A stretch of 64,000 bases of DNA. It comes from CBDBZX01 sp965213645 (GTDB lineage Bacteria > Deinococcota > Deinococci > Deinococcales > Trueperaceae). Position 1 is the first letter of the stretch, and every line of letters starts with the position of its first letter. Below, piece by piece: positions 25,414-33,657 of the stretch. The stretch is taken from NCBI GenBank assembly GCA_965213645.1, contig CBDBZX010000002.1, positions 1,426,001 through 1,490,000 of the forward strand, given 5' to 3'. A program made the position numbers and the translations under genes. The notes beneath the pieces are model-generated. The model worked only from the letters and a program-made list of their open reading frames with translations. It had not been told where the DNA came from and did no database searches.

Positions 25414-27366
25414 ATGATAGGCACCTGCTACTACCCCGAACACTGGTCCGAAGACACTTGGCAACAAGGCGCAAAACGGATGAAAGACCTAGGGCTCACC
25501 TGGGTGAGAATTGGTGAATTTGCCTGGAGCCGTTTAGAACCGGAGGAGGGGAGATATGAGCTTGACTGGCTCGAGCGCTCCATTGACCTCCTCGGTGAAG
25601 CAGGGCTCAAGGTCGTTTTAGGCACGCCGACGCCGACCCCTCCTAAATGGCTGATTGACAAGTACGACGACGTGTTGCAAACGGATGAACAAGGTCGTGT
25701 ACGCAAATTCGGCTCGCGCCGTCACTACTGCTTCAATTCAACCTCTTACCGCCAGGAGACCGAACGAATCGTGACTTTACTCGCGGAGCGCTACGGCTCC
25801 CATGACGCGGTGCAGGCGTGGCAGACCGATAACGAATACGGTTGCCACGACACGATTCGCTGCTACTGTCCAAACTGTGAAAAGGCGTTCCGGGTGTGGT
25901 TAGAAGAGAAGTACAGCACCATTGACGCCCTCAACGAAGCCTGGTGGAACGTCTTTTGGAGCATGGAGTACCATTCGTTTGAAGAGGTTGACCTGCCCAA
26001 CTTGACCGTCACCGAAGCGAATCCGAGCCATAGCCTCGACTTCTACCGCTTTTCATCAGATTCGGTGGTGGACTACGATAAATTACAATGCGGTATCATC
26101 CGTCAGCACTCCGACAAGCCCATCACCCACAACGCGATGATCTACTTCTCGGCGCTCAACTATCATAAGCTCGCCAAGAATCTGGATATTTTGACCTGGG
26201 ACAACTATCCGCTGGGGACGCTCGAGACTAGCTTCCTCCCCGACGAGGTGAAAACCCACTACATGCGCACCGCCCACCCCGACCTCACCTCACTGATGCA
26301 CGACCTCTACTACGGCGCAAAGCGCAAACCCTTTTGGGTCATGGAGCAGCAGCCGGGGCCTGTAAACTGGGCTCCCTCGAACCCGCTGCCTCTGCCCGGC
26401 GCGGTGCGGCTCTGGTCGCATCAGGCGTTCGCGCACGGCGCGGATGTGGTGGCGTACTTTCGCTGGCGAGCGGCTAGGGGCGCACAGGAGCTCATGCACG
26501 CCGGTATGAACCTGCACGACGGCTCGGCGGACAGGGCGAGTGGGGAGGCGAAAGAGGTTGCAGCAGAACTCACGGATTCAGAATCAGTTGACGCATCTGT
26601 CGCCCTACTTTTCGACGTCGAACACCTCTGGGCGACGCACCTGCAACCGCACGCACAAGGCTGGAACCACTGGGCGCTGCTCCTCTCCTACTACACAACG
26701 TTGAGAGGTTTGGGCTTGGAGGTCAGCGTGCTCCATCCGAGTGAGGATTTGAGCGGCTACAAGGTCGTCTTTGCGCCTGCGCTGCACCTGGTAGATGAGG
26801 CGTTGGCGGAGCATCTAACGGATTATGTGAAAACGGGTGGACATCTGGTATTGGGTCCACGTAGCGGCGCGAAAACTTTAACGAACATCGCGCAAGAGAG
26901 CGCACCGGGTCCACTTTCCGAACTCGCGGGCGTTCGCATTGACTACGTAGACGGGCTTCGTCCGGGTGCTCAAGAAGAGGTCGAATTTAGCGGCGAACGC
27001 TACAGCTATCACACGTGGGCGGATGTCTTGACGCCAACCTCAGCCGAGGTGATAGCAAGCTATAAGACAAACGCCTACGCAGATGCGGCTGCGGTAACGC
27101 GCCAAAAAGTAGGGGAGGGGCAGTGTACGGTCTTAGGAATGTGGGGCAGTGACGCGCTGCACCGGGCGCTTTTTGAAGAGATGCTAGCGTCCGCTGACCT
27201 CTCGCTCACCAAATTGCCGGAAGGGGTGCGACTTACGCAACGGGGGAAGCGGAGCTACCTCATGAACTTCAACCCTCACGAGGTGACACTGAGTGAAGAA
27301 CTTGCCGAGCTCGCCGGGCAGCCTGAGCTAAAGACCTGTGAGGTGCTCTTCCTCGAGGATACATAA
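25414..27366 (+). CDS. Beta-galactosidase, glycoside hydrolase family 42
   Basis: 650 aa, typical for GH42. The acid/base glutamate is E141 in QTDNEYGCHD and the nucleophile is E311 in FWVMEQQPG. The four zinc-site cysteines C106, C150, C152 and C155 are all present at spacings matching the structurally known Thermus A4 enzyme. A TIM barrel (1-390) is followed by a trimerisation/Rossmann-like domain (about 395-590) and a small beta domain. It cleaves terminal beta-galactosides. No signal peptide, so the substrate must be imported. No transporter is adjacent; the neighbour is a divergent aminotransferase. Confidence 0.95.
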   Translation: MIGTCYYPEHWSEDTWQQGAKRMKDLGLTWVRIGEFAWSRLEPEEGRYELDWLERSIDLLGEAGLKVVLGTPTPTPPKWLIDKYDDVLQTDEQGRVRKFGSRRHYCFNSTSYRQETERIVTLLAERYGSHDAVQAWQTDNEYGCHDTIRCYCPNCEKAFRVWLEEKYSTIDALNEAWWNVFWSMEYHSFEEVDLPNLTVTEANPSHSLDFYRFSSDSVVDYDKLQCGIIRQHSDKPITHNAMIYFSALNYHKLAKNLDILTWDNYPLGTLETSFLPDEVKTHYMRTAHPDLTSLMHDLYYGAKRKPFWVMEQQPGPVNWAPSNPLPLPGAVRLWSHQAFAHGADVVAYFRWRAARGAQELMHAGMNLHDGSADRASGEAKEVAAELTDSESVDASVALLFDVEHLWATHLQPHAQGWNHWALLLSYYTTLRGLGLEVSVLHPSEDLSGYKVVFAPALHLVDEALAEHLTDYVKTGGHLVLGPRSGAKTLTNIAQESAPGPLSELAGVRIDYVDGLRPGAQEEVEFSGERYSYHTWADVLTPTSAEVIASYKTNAYADAAAVTRQKVGEGQCTVLGMWGSDALHRALFEEMLASADLSLTKLPEGVRLTQRGKRSYLMNFNPHEVTLSEELAELAGQPELKTCEVLFLEDT

Positions 27367-27382
27367 GAGGGTACAAGGATTT

Positions 27383-27601
27383 TCACGTACGCTCGAAGTC
27401 GTCTAAGATGTCTTCTGGAAGAGGCGCGTCGAAATCATCCGGCACGCTAAATTCACCTTCGCAAAGAGCATAAGGGCGTAGCTCTTTAGAGGGTTCGTCC
27501 TCGAGTACCGTCACTAAAACTTGCCGTTTAGTGTTTAGGATGATGGGCTCGAGCAGTTCCACCTTGCCCTCTTTATCAATCGTGACTTTTACCGTGCGCA
27601 T
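27383..27601 (-). CDS. Small antitoxin-like protein, copy 1
   Basis: 72 aa (MRTVKVTIDKEGKVELLEPI). The beta-strand N-terminus and the acidic C-terminus with PLPEDILDDFERT resemble the small antitoxins (DUF104/VapB-like) that often sit beside PIN toxins. No PIN toxin is present. A second copy occurs at 28576-28761 on the same strand with close DNA identity. Leaderless: TAAACT (27608-27613) lies 6 nt before the ATG. It converges with the beta-galactosidase gene. Confidence 0.6.
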   Translation of the reverse strand: MRTVKVTIDKEGKVELLEPIILNTKRQVLVTVLEDEPSKELRPYALCEGEFSVPDDFDAPLPEDILDDFERT

Positions 27602-27678
27602 AAGGGTAGTTTAGCATCTGCGGGTGAGGGCTCGAGGCTTCCACACGGAATTTTGCTTCACCTGCTACACTTAGAGGT

Positions 27679-27900
27679 ATGAAAGGCGTGAGCTATTTAG
27701 TTGATGAAGAGGGCAAGAAAACGCATATCGTCTTGAACCTAGAGGTGTGGAGTGAGACGTGGCAGCAGTTCTTCGGAGATGACGAGGCGTCGCTACTCGA
27801 GCACAGTGCGGACGGTTTGCAGGCTGAGTTAGCGGACCTCGAGCGAGACATCCCTCAGTCCGACCTAGACGAGTGGTTGGCAGCTTTTAACCGCGTATGA
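27679..27900 (+). CDS. Small Phd/RelB-like hypothetical protein upstream of MntA
   Basis: 73 aa. The first 25 residues (MKGVSYLVDEEGKKTHIVLN) resemble the opening strands of Phd/YefM-type antitoxins, followed by an acidic helical C-terminus. It is 16 bp upstream of the nucleotidyltransferase gene, so it probably belongs to the same transcript. TACACT lies 7 nt before the ATG. Role as an antitoxin or regulator is inferred. Confidence 0.5.
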   Translation: MKGVSYLVDEEGKKTHIVLNLEVWSETWQQFFGDDEASLLEHSADGLQAELADLERDIPQSDLDEWLAAFNRV

Positions 27901-27916
27901 GCTATAGGGTAATAAA

Positions 27917-28210
27917 GTGACGCTTCCAAGAACAAAGTCAAAAGAACTCGAGGCGTTCTGCCGCAACCACCATATCAGACGCCTCGCCTTTTTCGGCTCG
28001 GTCCTACGCGCCGACTTCGGACCTGAGAGCGATATTGACGTACTCGTAGAATTCAAAGATGACCACGTTCCTGGCCTCGAGTTCTTCGGCATGGCTGAGG
28101 AATTAGAGACGATTCTTGGTCGGAAGGTTGACCTCTTGACGCCGGGTTTCTTGAGTCCTCATATTCGCAACGAGGTCTTGAATCAAGCGCAGACGCAATA
28201 TGAAGCGTGA
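27917..28210 (+). CDS. mntA: MntA-type minimal nucleotidyltransferase antitoxin
   Basis: 97 aa with a GTG start. The nucleotidyltransferase motif is complete: GS at residues 27-28, then D39-x-D41 in PESDIDVLVEF. In characterised HEPN/MNT modules MntA adds AMP to the toxin HepT, blocking it. The following hepT start overlaps by 11 bp, which fits co-translation. TAGGGT lies 6 nt before the GTG, so this too looks leaderless. Confidence 0.9.
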   Translation: MTLPRTKSKELEAFCRNHHIRRLAFFGSVLRADFGPESDIDVLVEFKDDHVPGLEFFGMAEELETILGRKVDLLTPGFLSPHIRNEVLNQAQTQYEA

Positions 28211-28535
28211 TGATGCACGCTTGCGTCATATGCTTGAATACGCTAGAGACGCTTTGACCTTTGTCAAGGGCAAAACTAAGGACGATCTAAAAAACGACAA
28301 GATGCTCGCCTTCGCTGTGACACGCGCCATTGAGGTCATTGGTGAAGCGGCTAATCACGTCCCTGAAACCTTTAGAGTTGACCATCCGCAGATTCCTTGG
28401 CGGCAGATTATCGGGGCGCGTAACCGGCTTATCCACGGTTATTTTGCAGTGGACTTGGATATTATCTGGCAAGTTGTCACTCAAAATCTACCTGAGCTTA
28501 TTGAGGAACTCGAGCAACTTGTTGAGAGCGAATAA
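28200..28535 (+). CDS. hepT: HepT-type HEPN ribonuclease toxin
   Basis: 111 aa, DUF86 family. The catalytic motif RX4HXY is present as R74-N-R-L-I-H79-G-Y81. In this family H acts with R in RNA cleavage, and the Y is the residue that MntA modifies. All-helical, no signal peptide. With mntA it forms a complete toxin-antitoxin pair, often found in thermophiles, cyanobacteria and defence islands. It is flanked by two direct copies of a small antitoxin-like gene. Confidence 0.92.
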   Translation: MKRDDARLRHMLEYARDALTFVKGKTKDDLKNDKMLAFAVTRAIEVIGEAANHVPETFRVDHPQIPWRQIIGARNRLIHGYFAVDLDIIWQVVTQNLPELIEELEQLVESE

Positions 28536-28575
28536 AGAACTGAAGATGTTTGTGTTGAGGCTCGAGGCCAGCTTT

Positions 28576-28761
28576 CTAAGCGAGCCCGTCAATGTCGTTG
28601 GGCACGCTAAATTCATCCTTGCAAAGTCCATAAGGGCGTAATTCTTTCGGCAGTTCATCCTCGAGTATCGTCACTAAAACTTGTCGCTTGGCGTTTAAGG
28701 TGATGGGCTCGAGCAGTTCCACCTTGCCCTCTTTGTCAATCGTGGCTTTGAGCGTGCGCAT
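28576..28761 (-). CDS. Small antitoxin-like protein, copy 2, C-terminally truncated
   Basis: 61 aa paralogue of the 27383 gene. The first 50 residues are almost the same (MRTLKATIDKEGKVELLEPI), but the reading frame ends after PNDIDGLA, losing the PLPEDILDDF tail. DNA identity with copy 1 extends upstream through the TAAACT box, so the duplicated unit included the promoter. It may be a decaying duplicate or a trimmed variant. Confidence 0.5.
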   Translation of the reverse strand: MRTLKATIDKEGKVELLEPITLNAKRQVLVTILEDELPKELRPYGLCKDEFSVPNDIDGLA

Positions 28762-28818
28762 AGAGGTAGTTTAGCATTTGTGGGTGAGGGGCTTGGGGAC
28801 AATTGCTGAAATGATTCC

Positions 28819-29469
28819 TCAATGTACAATTGCTTTAGCAACCTCTCTTAATCTCGCGATATAGAAAACAAGATAATGCTGAGAAGGTTGAGTCCTCGGT
28901 GCTATTTGTAACAATAATTCGCCGGGAGGCGGAATTGTTAGAGGTAAAGTTCCGCTGTTTATGTCCCTAACCACTTTACGATAATCCTGTGAACTTTCGT
29001 CAGAGTTGTGGGCAATATGATTACGTATTCGCTTCATATTTTGTATGTCCTTCTGATTGGATGCTATTACAGTTTTGAATGGCTCACCATCAGCTAAGTA
29101 TCTTTCTGATCGCTCAATTAAAGTTTGCGGAGAGGTCCAATCAAGATATTTCTGGCTAGATTTCAATAATTCGCGAGCATGTCGAAAATCTTTAGGTTTT
29201 AGATAGGATTTAGGTCTCTTGTTTGCAATCGAAGGCTTCTCTAACAAACATAAGATAAACACATCCTCAACGAAATTTTCAAATGCTCTAAATGCTGAGA
29301 AGAAAGACGATTCCGTAAGAAGATGAAGCTGTTGTTTGTTGATTAGTCCTTGAGGGTTGCTTCCTCTCACAACCCCTAATCGTTGCTGATTGATACCATC
29401 TAAGCGAAGAATAGAGTCTGTTTCTTTGACAAAATCATTGTATGGAGCTGAAACTTTTCTCCTGGTCAT
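28819..29469 (-). CDS. HEPN-domain protein (RiboL-PSP/MAE_28990-like), partner of DUF262
   Basis: 216 aa. A predicted helical HEPN fold with FFSAFRAFENFVEDVFIL as the first core helix and the catalytic-type motif R149-N-H-I-A-H154 (RNxxAH form of RX4H). HEPN domains of this kind are usually RNases that act in defence or toxin systems. It follows the DUF262 gene by 5 bp on the same strand and clearly shares its transcript. The region is AT-rich, with none of the CTCGAG words common elsewhere. Assignment to an exact HEPN family needs a profile search. Confidence 0.72.
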   Translation of the reverse strand: MTRRKVSAPYNDFVKETDSILRLDGINQQRLGVVRGSNPQGLINKQQLHLLTESSFFSAFRAFENFVEDVFILCLLEKPSIANKRPKSYLKPKDFRHARELLKSSQKYLDWTSPQTLIERSERYLADGEPFKTVIASNQKDIQNMKRIRNHIAHNSDESSQDYRKVVRDINSGTLPLTIPPPGELLLQIAPRTQPSQHYLVFYIARLREVAKAIVH

Positions 29470-29474
29470 ACGCT

Positions 29475-30518
29475 CTACTCAACCAGAGCTTCGTTTAGTT
29501 TTTTGCAGATAAATTCACTACGAAATTTCCTTTTTACAGCATCGGTGGTTCCACGTCGTCCTGCTTCAACGAATGGTAGATATTCCGCAGGCGGGTCTTT
29601 CTCATCGAAGCGTGCAGAAATTTCATCGAGACGGACACGAGCTCTCCCGAAGTTTTCTTTGTTCAGTGTTGGTCTTGGAGCATCTATGCCTTCTACTTTG
29701 AAAAGTATATGTGCGATGCTTACGAATAGACTATAGAAAAGAGCAATTTTACTAAAGTTTGTTTCTTTAAGCTCATTGGGTGGATAAATTTCGCCTAAGA
29801 AAGTCATTGTTGAGTCAAATTGCTGCTCTGCCTCTTCCAAATCGCCTGGTTCATCTTCAAATCTTCGGTAGTAAGTTTCAACTGCTCTGGGATTCTGAAC
29901 ACTCGATACTAAAGCAACCAATAAGTCAGAGGCTAATGTGGCTTCACTCATCCTGTTGACCTGAGATTTAGTTAGAATTCCACCTTGAATCCAGTAATCT
30001 ACATACCTATAGCCTAAGCTGTATGCTGTTTGCTTAAAAAACCCTAAGTATTTTGCATTCAAAATTTCTTGGTTGTTTAGCTTGATTGAGTAGGTATTTA
30101 TCCTAGCAAAAACATCTAAAATATCGGCGTAATCCATGTCAAATAAAACATCTATTGCTAACTCGTATTTTAGAAAATCACGCTGAATGTCATCAGGAAG
30201 ACTATCATACCTGTTGCCCGCAAACTCACGATTATGGGCTCTTGAAATCTTAAAACTACCTTCTACGAATTCTAAAATAGACCGCAATCTCTGTTGACCA
30301 TCTACAACTACACGAACGTTACGCGATTGTTTGAGTTCTTGAGTAATGAGTATTTTAGGAATAGGTTTTCCACGGACTATGGTATCAATCAGATAAGATT
30401 TGGCCTTTTCGGACCATACAGAGCGCCTCTGAAACTCTGGGGAAAGGTTTAGTAGTCCATTCGAGTCCCACTCTAAAAAGTCAGAAATACTGTATGTTCT
30501 ACTGTCAAAGTTTTTCAC
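29475..30518 (-). CDS. DUF262-family protein (GmrS-like N-terminal NTPase/ParB-like domain)
   Basis: 347 aa, GTG start. DUF262 hallmarks are clear: SPEFQRRSVWSEKAKSYLID near 26-45, the PIPKILI strand, and VVDGQQRLRSI at 71-81, where DGQQR is the conserved nucleotide-binding/catalytic signature. Residues 190-340 are helical. The DUF1524 HNH nuclease that completes GmrSD/Type IV restriction is absent; the partner gene encodes a HEPN protein instead. It is distinctly AT-rich, a sign of lateral transfer. Likely role: sensing or regulatory subunit of an RNA-targeting defence pair (inference). Confidence 0.82.
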   Translation of the reverse strand: MKNFDSRTYSISDFLEWDSNGLLNLSPEFQRRSVWSEKAKSYLIDTIVRGKPIPKILITQELKQSRNVRVVVDGQQRLRSILEFVEGSFKISRAHNREFAGNRYDSLPDDIQRDFLKYELAIDVLFDMDYADILDVFARINTYSIKLNNQEILNAKYLGFFKQTAYSLGYRYVDYWIQGGILTKSQVNRMSEATLASDLLVALVSSVQNPRAVETYYRRFEDEPGDLEEAEQQFDSTMTFLGEIYPPNELKETNFSKIALFYSLFVSIAHILFKVEGIDAPRPTLNKENFGRARVRLDEISARFDEKDPPAEYLPFVEAGRRGTTDAVKRKFRSEFICKKLNEALVE

Positions 30519-30567
30519 AATAGTTCTAGTTTAATGTTTTAAGGATCATTACTCAAACTCAATTCCC

Positions 30568-31344
30568 TCAAACTACACTCATCCCCCCATCCACTCCCAC
30601 AACCTGCCCCGTCACAAACGCCGACGCATCCGATCCCAAAAGCACCGCCACCCCTTTCAGGTCCTCCGGCCCACCCACACGTCCCAAGGGCGTCGCCGCC
30701 TCGAGGAGGTCTTGACCTGCTTCAAGTGTTCCCTTTGTCATCTTGGTGGGAAAGAATCCGGGCGCAACCGCGTTCACGGTAATCCCGTACTTCGCCCACT
30801 CCGCCGCCAGCGCCCGCGTCAGGTTGACGAGCCCACCTTTGGAAGCGTTGTACGCCGCCGTCCCCATCATGCGCGGGTCGTTGCCCTGTAACCCTGCGAG
30901 TGACGCAATGTTGACGATACGCCCCGTTTTGCGCGGAATCATCGAGGCATTGGCAACCGCTTGGCTGAGCGCAAAGGCGGCGGTGAGGTTGAGGTTCAAA
31001 ACTTTGTGCCAGGCGTCTAATGGGTGCGCTTCGGCAGGTGCGCCCCAGGTCGCGCCTGCGTTGTTGATCAAGATGTCAACTTGTTCCCATTTACCCATGA
31101 TCTGTTGGACAAGTTGTTCGGGTGTATCCGGCTGTGAGAGGTCGGCGGGCAGGGCTAAAACTTCCGCACCTTGTTCGCGCAACCTCTCGGCAGTTTCCTC
31201 TAGCTGCTCCGCCTTCCGCGCAGTGATGACGAGTTTCGCGCCTTGCTCGGCGTAGGCTTCGGCGATTTGTAAACCTAGGCCCCTCGAGCCCCCCGTAATC
31301 AGCGCCACGCGCCCGGTAAGGTCGAAAAGTTTTTGTACGCTCAT
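30568..31344 (-). CDS. Short-chain dehydrogenase/reductase (SDR)
   Basis: 258 aa from ATG 31344 (MSVQKLFDLTGRVALITGGS), chosen because GAAGGGAA precedes it; an upstream in-frame ATG at 31413 lies in repeat DNA. It has all classical SDR elements: TGGSRGLG for NAD(P), the NNAG motif, and catalytic S/Y/K in NIASLAG and YNASKGG. It resembles gluconate 5-dehydrogenase and 3-oxoacyl reductase groups. It is downstream of the beta-oxidation gene on the same strand, about 109 bp away, so a role in fatty-acid metabolism is possible. Confidence 0.88.
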   Translation of the reverse strand: MSVQKLFDLTGRVALITGGSRGLGLQIAEAYAEQGAKLVITARKAEQLEETAERLREQGAEVLALPADLSQPDTPEQLVQQIMGKWEQVDILINNAGATWGAPAEAHPLDAWHKVLNLNLTAAFALSQAVANASMIPRKTGRIVNIASLAGLQGNDPRMMGTAAYNASKGGLVNLTRALAAEWAKYGITVNAVAPGFFPTKMTKGTLEAGQDLLEAATPLGRVGGPEDLKGVAVLLGSDASAFVTGQVVGVDGGMSVV

Positions 31345-31407
31345 AAAATTCCCTTCGAAAAGAGTGACGAGTTCCAAGCAATAAGGAAGTTGAAAGTAAC
31401 GAGCAAC

Positions 31408-31440
31408 GAGCAATGAGTGAAAACCAAAAACTCATTGCTC
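31408..31440 (-). terminator. GAGCAATGAG hairpin between fatty-acid genes
   Basis: Perfect 10-bp arms GAGCAATGAG / CTCATTGCTC with a 13-nt loop. The same word occurs in a larger hairpin at 49071-49117. No T-tract follows in either direction. Confidence 0.5.
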
Positions 31441-31452
31441 GGAACTCGCTAC

Positions 31453-33540
31453 TCATTGCTGTTTTTGGAACCCCTTCCCCTCACCTGCCAACCTCTCTAA
31501 CAGCGGCGCGGGTTCCCACAGCTTGCCGTGCACCTCGTGGAAGTGCTGAATATCCTTATAGACCTCTTCCAAGCCGACTTGCTCCGCGTAGAACATCGGC
31601 CCACCCCTGTGTGCAGGGAAGCCGTAGCCGTAGACGTAAATCACGTCGATGTCACTAGCGCGTTGCGCGATGCCCTCCTCTAAAATCTTTGCGCCTTCGT
31701 TGACGAGTCCGTACATGAGCCGCTTTAAGATTTCTTCGTCGCTGATGTCGCGGCGTTCTATCCCTATATCTTTGGAGTGCTGAACGATGAGGTCTTCGAT
31801 CTCCGGGTCGGGGATGGGTTGGCGGCTGCCCTCCTCGTAGTGGTAAAAGCCTGCGCCTGTTTTCTGCCCTAAACGTCCTAAGTTGTGAACCTTGTCGGAG
31901 ACTTCGGAGTAGCGCTCGTTAGGGTCGCGGGTTTCCGCCTGCCGCTGGCGGATGCGGTAGCCTACGTCGAGCCCAGCTAAGTCGCCCATCGCAAAGGGTC
32001 CCATCGCCATGCCAAAGTCTTTCATGACGCCGTCCACTTGCTGCGGCAGCGCACCCTCTTCGACTAAGAAGTTCGCCTCGCGAGTATATTTGTGAATCAT
32101 CCGGTTCCCGACGAACCCGTCGCAGACGCCCACGACGACGGGGACTTTGCGCATCTTTTTAGCGAGGGAGAGCGCCGTGGCGAGGGCTTCGTCCGAGGTC
32201 TCGTCCGCCCGCACGACCTCTAAGAGCTTCATGACGTTGGCAGGGCTGAAGAAGTGGGTGCCGAGAACCTTATCCGGGTGAGAGGTTGACGCGGCAAGCT
32301 CGTTTACGTCGAGGGTCGAGGTATTCGTGGCGAGCACGGCGTCTTGTGAGGCGACAGCTTCCAACTTCCCAAACACCTCTTTTTTCACGTCCATATCTTC
32401 AAATACCGCCTCGATGATGAGGTCAGCGTCATCGAGAACGTCATAATTCAACACGCCTTCGATAAGGTCGAGACGCTCGTCCATCTCTTCTTGCGACAAG
32501 CGACCTTTCTCTACCGTACGTCGGTAGTTTTTGCGCACCGTGCTCAGGCCGCGCTCGAGGTTCTCTGAGGAGGTCTCGAGCACCTTCACCTTCACCCCCG
32601 CGTTGGCGAAGTTCATCGCGATGCCGCCGCCCATCGTGCCCGCGCCGATAACGGCGGCTTGTCTGACCTCTTTGGGCGTGACCTCTTTAAGCCCTGGGAC
32701 TTTGGCAGCTTCGCGTTCGGCGAAGAAGATGTGGCGCAGGGCTTTAGATTGGTCCGACTCGAGCGCCTCCATGAACAGCTCGCGCTCGCGTTTCAAGCCC
32801 TCTTCGAACGGGAGTGTGACGGCGGCTTGCAGCGCATCTACGCACCGTAAGGGTGCTTCTAAACCTCTCGCTTTTTTCGTCACTTGCTTGCGGGCTTCGG
32901 TAAAAAAGGCATCGAAGGGAGCATTGAGCTTAGGCTCCATCTCGCTGATGTGGCGCAGTGTCGCACCCCCTCTGATGACCTCTTCGGCATAAACGAGGGC
33001 TGCTTCTAAGAGGTCGTCGTGAACGAGTTTATCCACTAGACCAAGCCCCTGCGCCTCTTCCGCCTCTATAGGGTTGCCCGTCGTGATGAGTTCTAGGGCT
33101 TTTTGTGCGTCAATGAGCCTCGGCAACCTCTGCGTACCGCCTGCGCCGGGTAAAAGCCCTAACTTGACCTCTGGAAACCCCAAGCGTGTGCTGGGCGCGG
33201 CGACGCGGTAGTGGCAGCCTAACGCGACCTCTAAACCACCCCCTAGAGCGCTACCGTGCAGCGCGGCGATGATGGGCTTGGGCGTGCTCGCAACGCCCGC
33301 GACGAGGTTGGGAATATCAGGGACTTGGTCGCGGGGCAGCGTGAACGTTTTGATGTCCGCACCCGCGATGAAGCTGCGCCCTGCGCCGATGAGCACAAAG
33401 GCTTTGACCTCTTCGTCGGAGGTGCCGCGCTCGAGCCCCTTCAAGATGCCTTCGGGCACGCCAGGACTCAGCACGTTGACGGGTGGATTATCGACGGTTA
33501 AAACAGCGACTTGACCGTGACGGTCATAGGAAACCTTCAT
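31453..33540 (-). CDS. Bifunctional enoyl-CoA hydratase / 3-hydroxyacyl-CoA dehydrogenase
   Basis: 695 aa, FadB/FadJ layout. Residues 1-190 are an enoyl-CoA hydratase with the oxyanion motif IAALHGSALGGGLEVALGCH and the catalytic pair in FPEVKLGLLPGAGGTQ. Residues 290-470 are the NAD-binding 3-hydroxyacyl-CoA dehydrogenase domain (AAVIGAGTMGGGIAMNFANA, then GTHFFSPANVMKLLEVV). Two C-terminal helical domains follow, with GFVGNRM and YVYGYGFPAHRGGPMFYAE. It catalyses two consecutive steps of fatty-acid beta-oxidation in the cytosol. The thiolase gene is not in the window. A GAGAGG ribosome site and a TACACT box upstream suggest its own promoter. Confidence 0.93.
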   Translation of the reverse strand: MKVSYDRHGQVAVLTVDNPPVNVLSPGVPEGILKGLERGTSDEEVKAFVLIGAGRSFIAGADIKTFTLPRDQVPDIPNLVAGVASTPKPIIAALHGSALGGGLEVALGCHYRVAAPSTRLGFPEVKLGLLPGAGGTQRLPRLIDAQKALELITTGNPIEAEEAQGLGLVDKLVHDDLLEAALVYAEEVIRGGATLRHISEMEPKLNAPFDAFFTEARKQVTKKARGLEAPLRCVDALQAAVTLPFEEGLKRERELFMEALESDQSKALRHIFFAEREAAKVPGLKEVTPKEVRQAAVIGAGTMGGGIAMNFANAGVKVKVLETSSENLERGLSTVRKNYRRTVEKGRLSQEEMDERLDLIEGVLNYDVLDDADLIIEAVFEDMDVKKEVFGKLEAVASQDAVLATNTSTLDVNELAASTSHPDKVLGTHFFSPANVMKLLEVVRADETSDEALATALSLAKKMRKVPVVVGVCDGFVGNRMIHKYTREANFLVEEGALPQQVDGVMKDFGMAMGPFAMGDLAGLDVGYRIRQRQAETRDPNERYSEVSDKVHNLGRLGQKTGAGFYHYEEGSRQPIPDPEIEDLIVQHSKDIGIERRDISDEEILKRLMYGLVNEGAKILEEGIAQRASDIDVIYVYGYGFPAHRGGPMFYAEQVGLEEVYKDIQHFHEVHGKLWEPAPLLERLAGEGKGFQKQQ

Positions 33541-33657
33541 CGTAGACCTCTCTTCGTAAGTTGCTACTGAGTGTAGCTTACCGGAAGAGGTCTAAGTGTT
33601 TACTTGTGTCGGCCTGCGTACTCGCTCAGGACGGTACGCTAAAAGTGTTAGGACTTC

